From Pseudomonadota bacterium (GTDB lineage Bacteria > Pseudomonadota > Gammaproteobacteria > Burkholderiales > Thiobacillaceae), in assembly GCA_030653935.1 (NCBI GenBank), contig JAURYL010000060.1:52977-116976 (forward strand): a DNA stretch of 64,000 nucleotides, read 5' to 3'. Position numbers and translations under genes: made by a program. Under the pieces are notes generated by a model. The model saw only the letters and a program-made list of their open reading frames with translations. It made no database searches and was not told the DNA's origin. Positions 63,928 through 64,000 of the stretch are shown piece after piece; position 1 is the first letter of the stretch, and every line of letters starts with the position of its first letter.

Positions 63928-64000
63928 CCCGCTTGAACCTTCTGTGGGCGGCCTGCATCCGGGGGCTACCTGGAAACGCTCGTGCTTCGTGCCATTCATG

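Noticed and set aside
63752..63958. 68-codon minus-strand frame at the window end
   Set aside because: It translates repeat hairpins with G/C runs.

Overview
The window is a chromosomal segment of a GC-rich Gram-negative bacterium and carries the replication origin region. Gene content points to a proteobacterium, most likely a betaproteobacterium. The series rpmH/rnpA/yidC/mnmE and dnaA-dnaN-gyrB is present with no recF between dnaN and gyrB, the block mnmG-rsmG-parA-parB-atpIBEFHAGDC follows the usual order, and dusB-fis, zapB/zapA/6S RNA/5-FCL and miaB-phoH-ybeY-corC clusters are all intact. I cannot name the genus from the sequence.

Layout. 1-3.5 kb: an OmpA-type outer-membrane protein cut by the window edge, a DUF4197 protein, mscL and nadA, all on the minus strand. 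3.5-7.8 kb: a small inverted-repeat element, xerC, a PAS-GGDEF diguanylate cyclase, a thioredoxin/TPR protein and a GAF protein. 7.8-9.8 kb: gamma-carbonic anhydrase, divergent from dusB-fis. 9.8-13.2 kb: purH, an ORF6N-domain gene and purD. 13.2-16 kb: a lipoprotein, gluQ, the divergent zapB-like and zapA genes, a 6S RNA and 5-formyl-THF cyclo-ligase. 16-17.5 kb: two secreted proteins built from a 12-13-residue Pro repeat, the least explained genes here. 17.8-21.5 kb: corC, ybeY, phoH, miaB and tRNA-Met. 21.6-28.5 kb: the complete F-type ATP synthase operon. 28.6-32.7 kb: parB, parA, rsmG and mnmG. 32.8-35.2 kb: an ABC exporter and an orphan gene behind what looks like a sigma-54 promoter with an IHF site. 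35.2-38.8 kb: mnmE, yidC, rnpA and rpmH on the minus strand. 38.9-44.3 kb: dnaA, dnaN and gyrB on the plus strand.

Replication and segregation signals converge around 40 kb. A DnaA-box cluster lies between dnaA and dnaN, gene direction switches at rpmH/dnaA, and three parS-type palindromes occur (inside atpG, upstream of mnmG, and across the gyrB start codon), matching the encoded ParA/ParB pair.

44.3-64 kb is more accessory: a two-gene module of unknown function, an SDR enzyme, a histidine phosphatase, a broken SemiSWEET gene, mscS, a FAD oxidoreductase, dgkA, uvrD, an SRAP protein, uppP, an MMPL exporter with a periplasmic partner, an acuI-like reductase, a 1166-residue PAS/GGDEF/EAL protein and an ampG-like permease. 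This part also holds several short interspersed repeats: two near-identical 167-bp inverted-repeat elements plus a relic, a second 214-bp family, and REP-like palindromes. Several genes take their stop codon from a repeat boundary.
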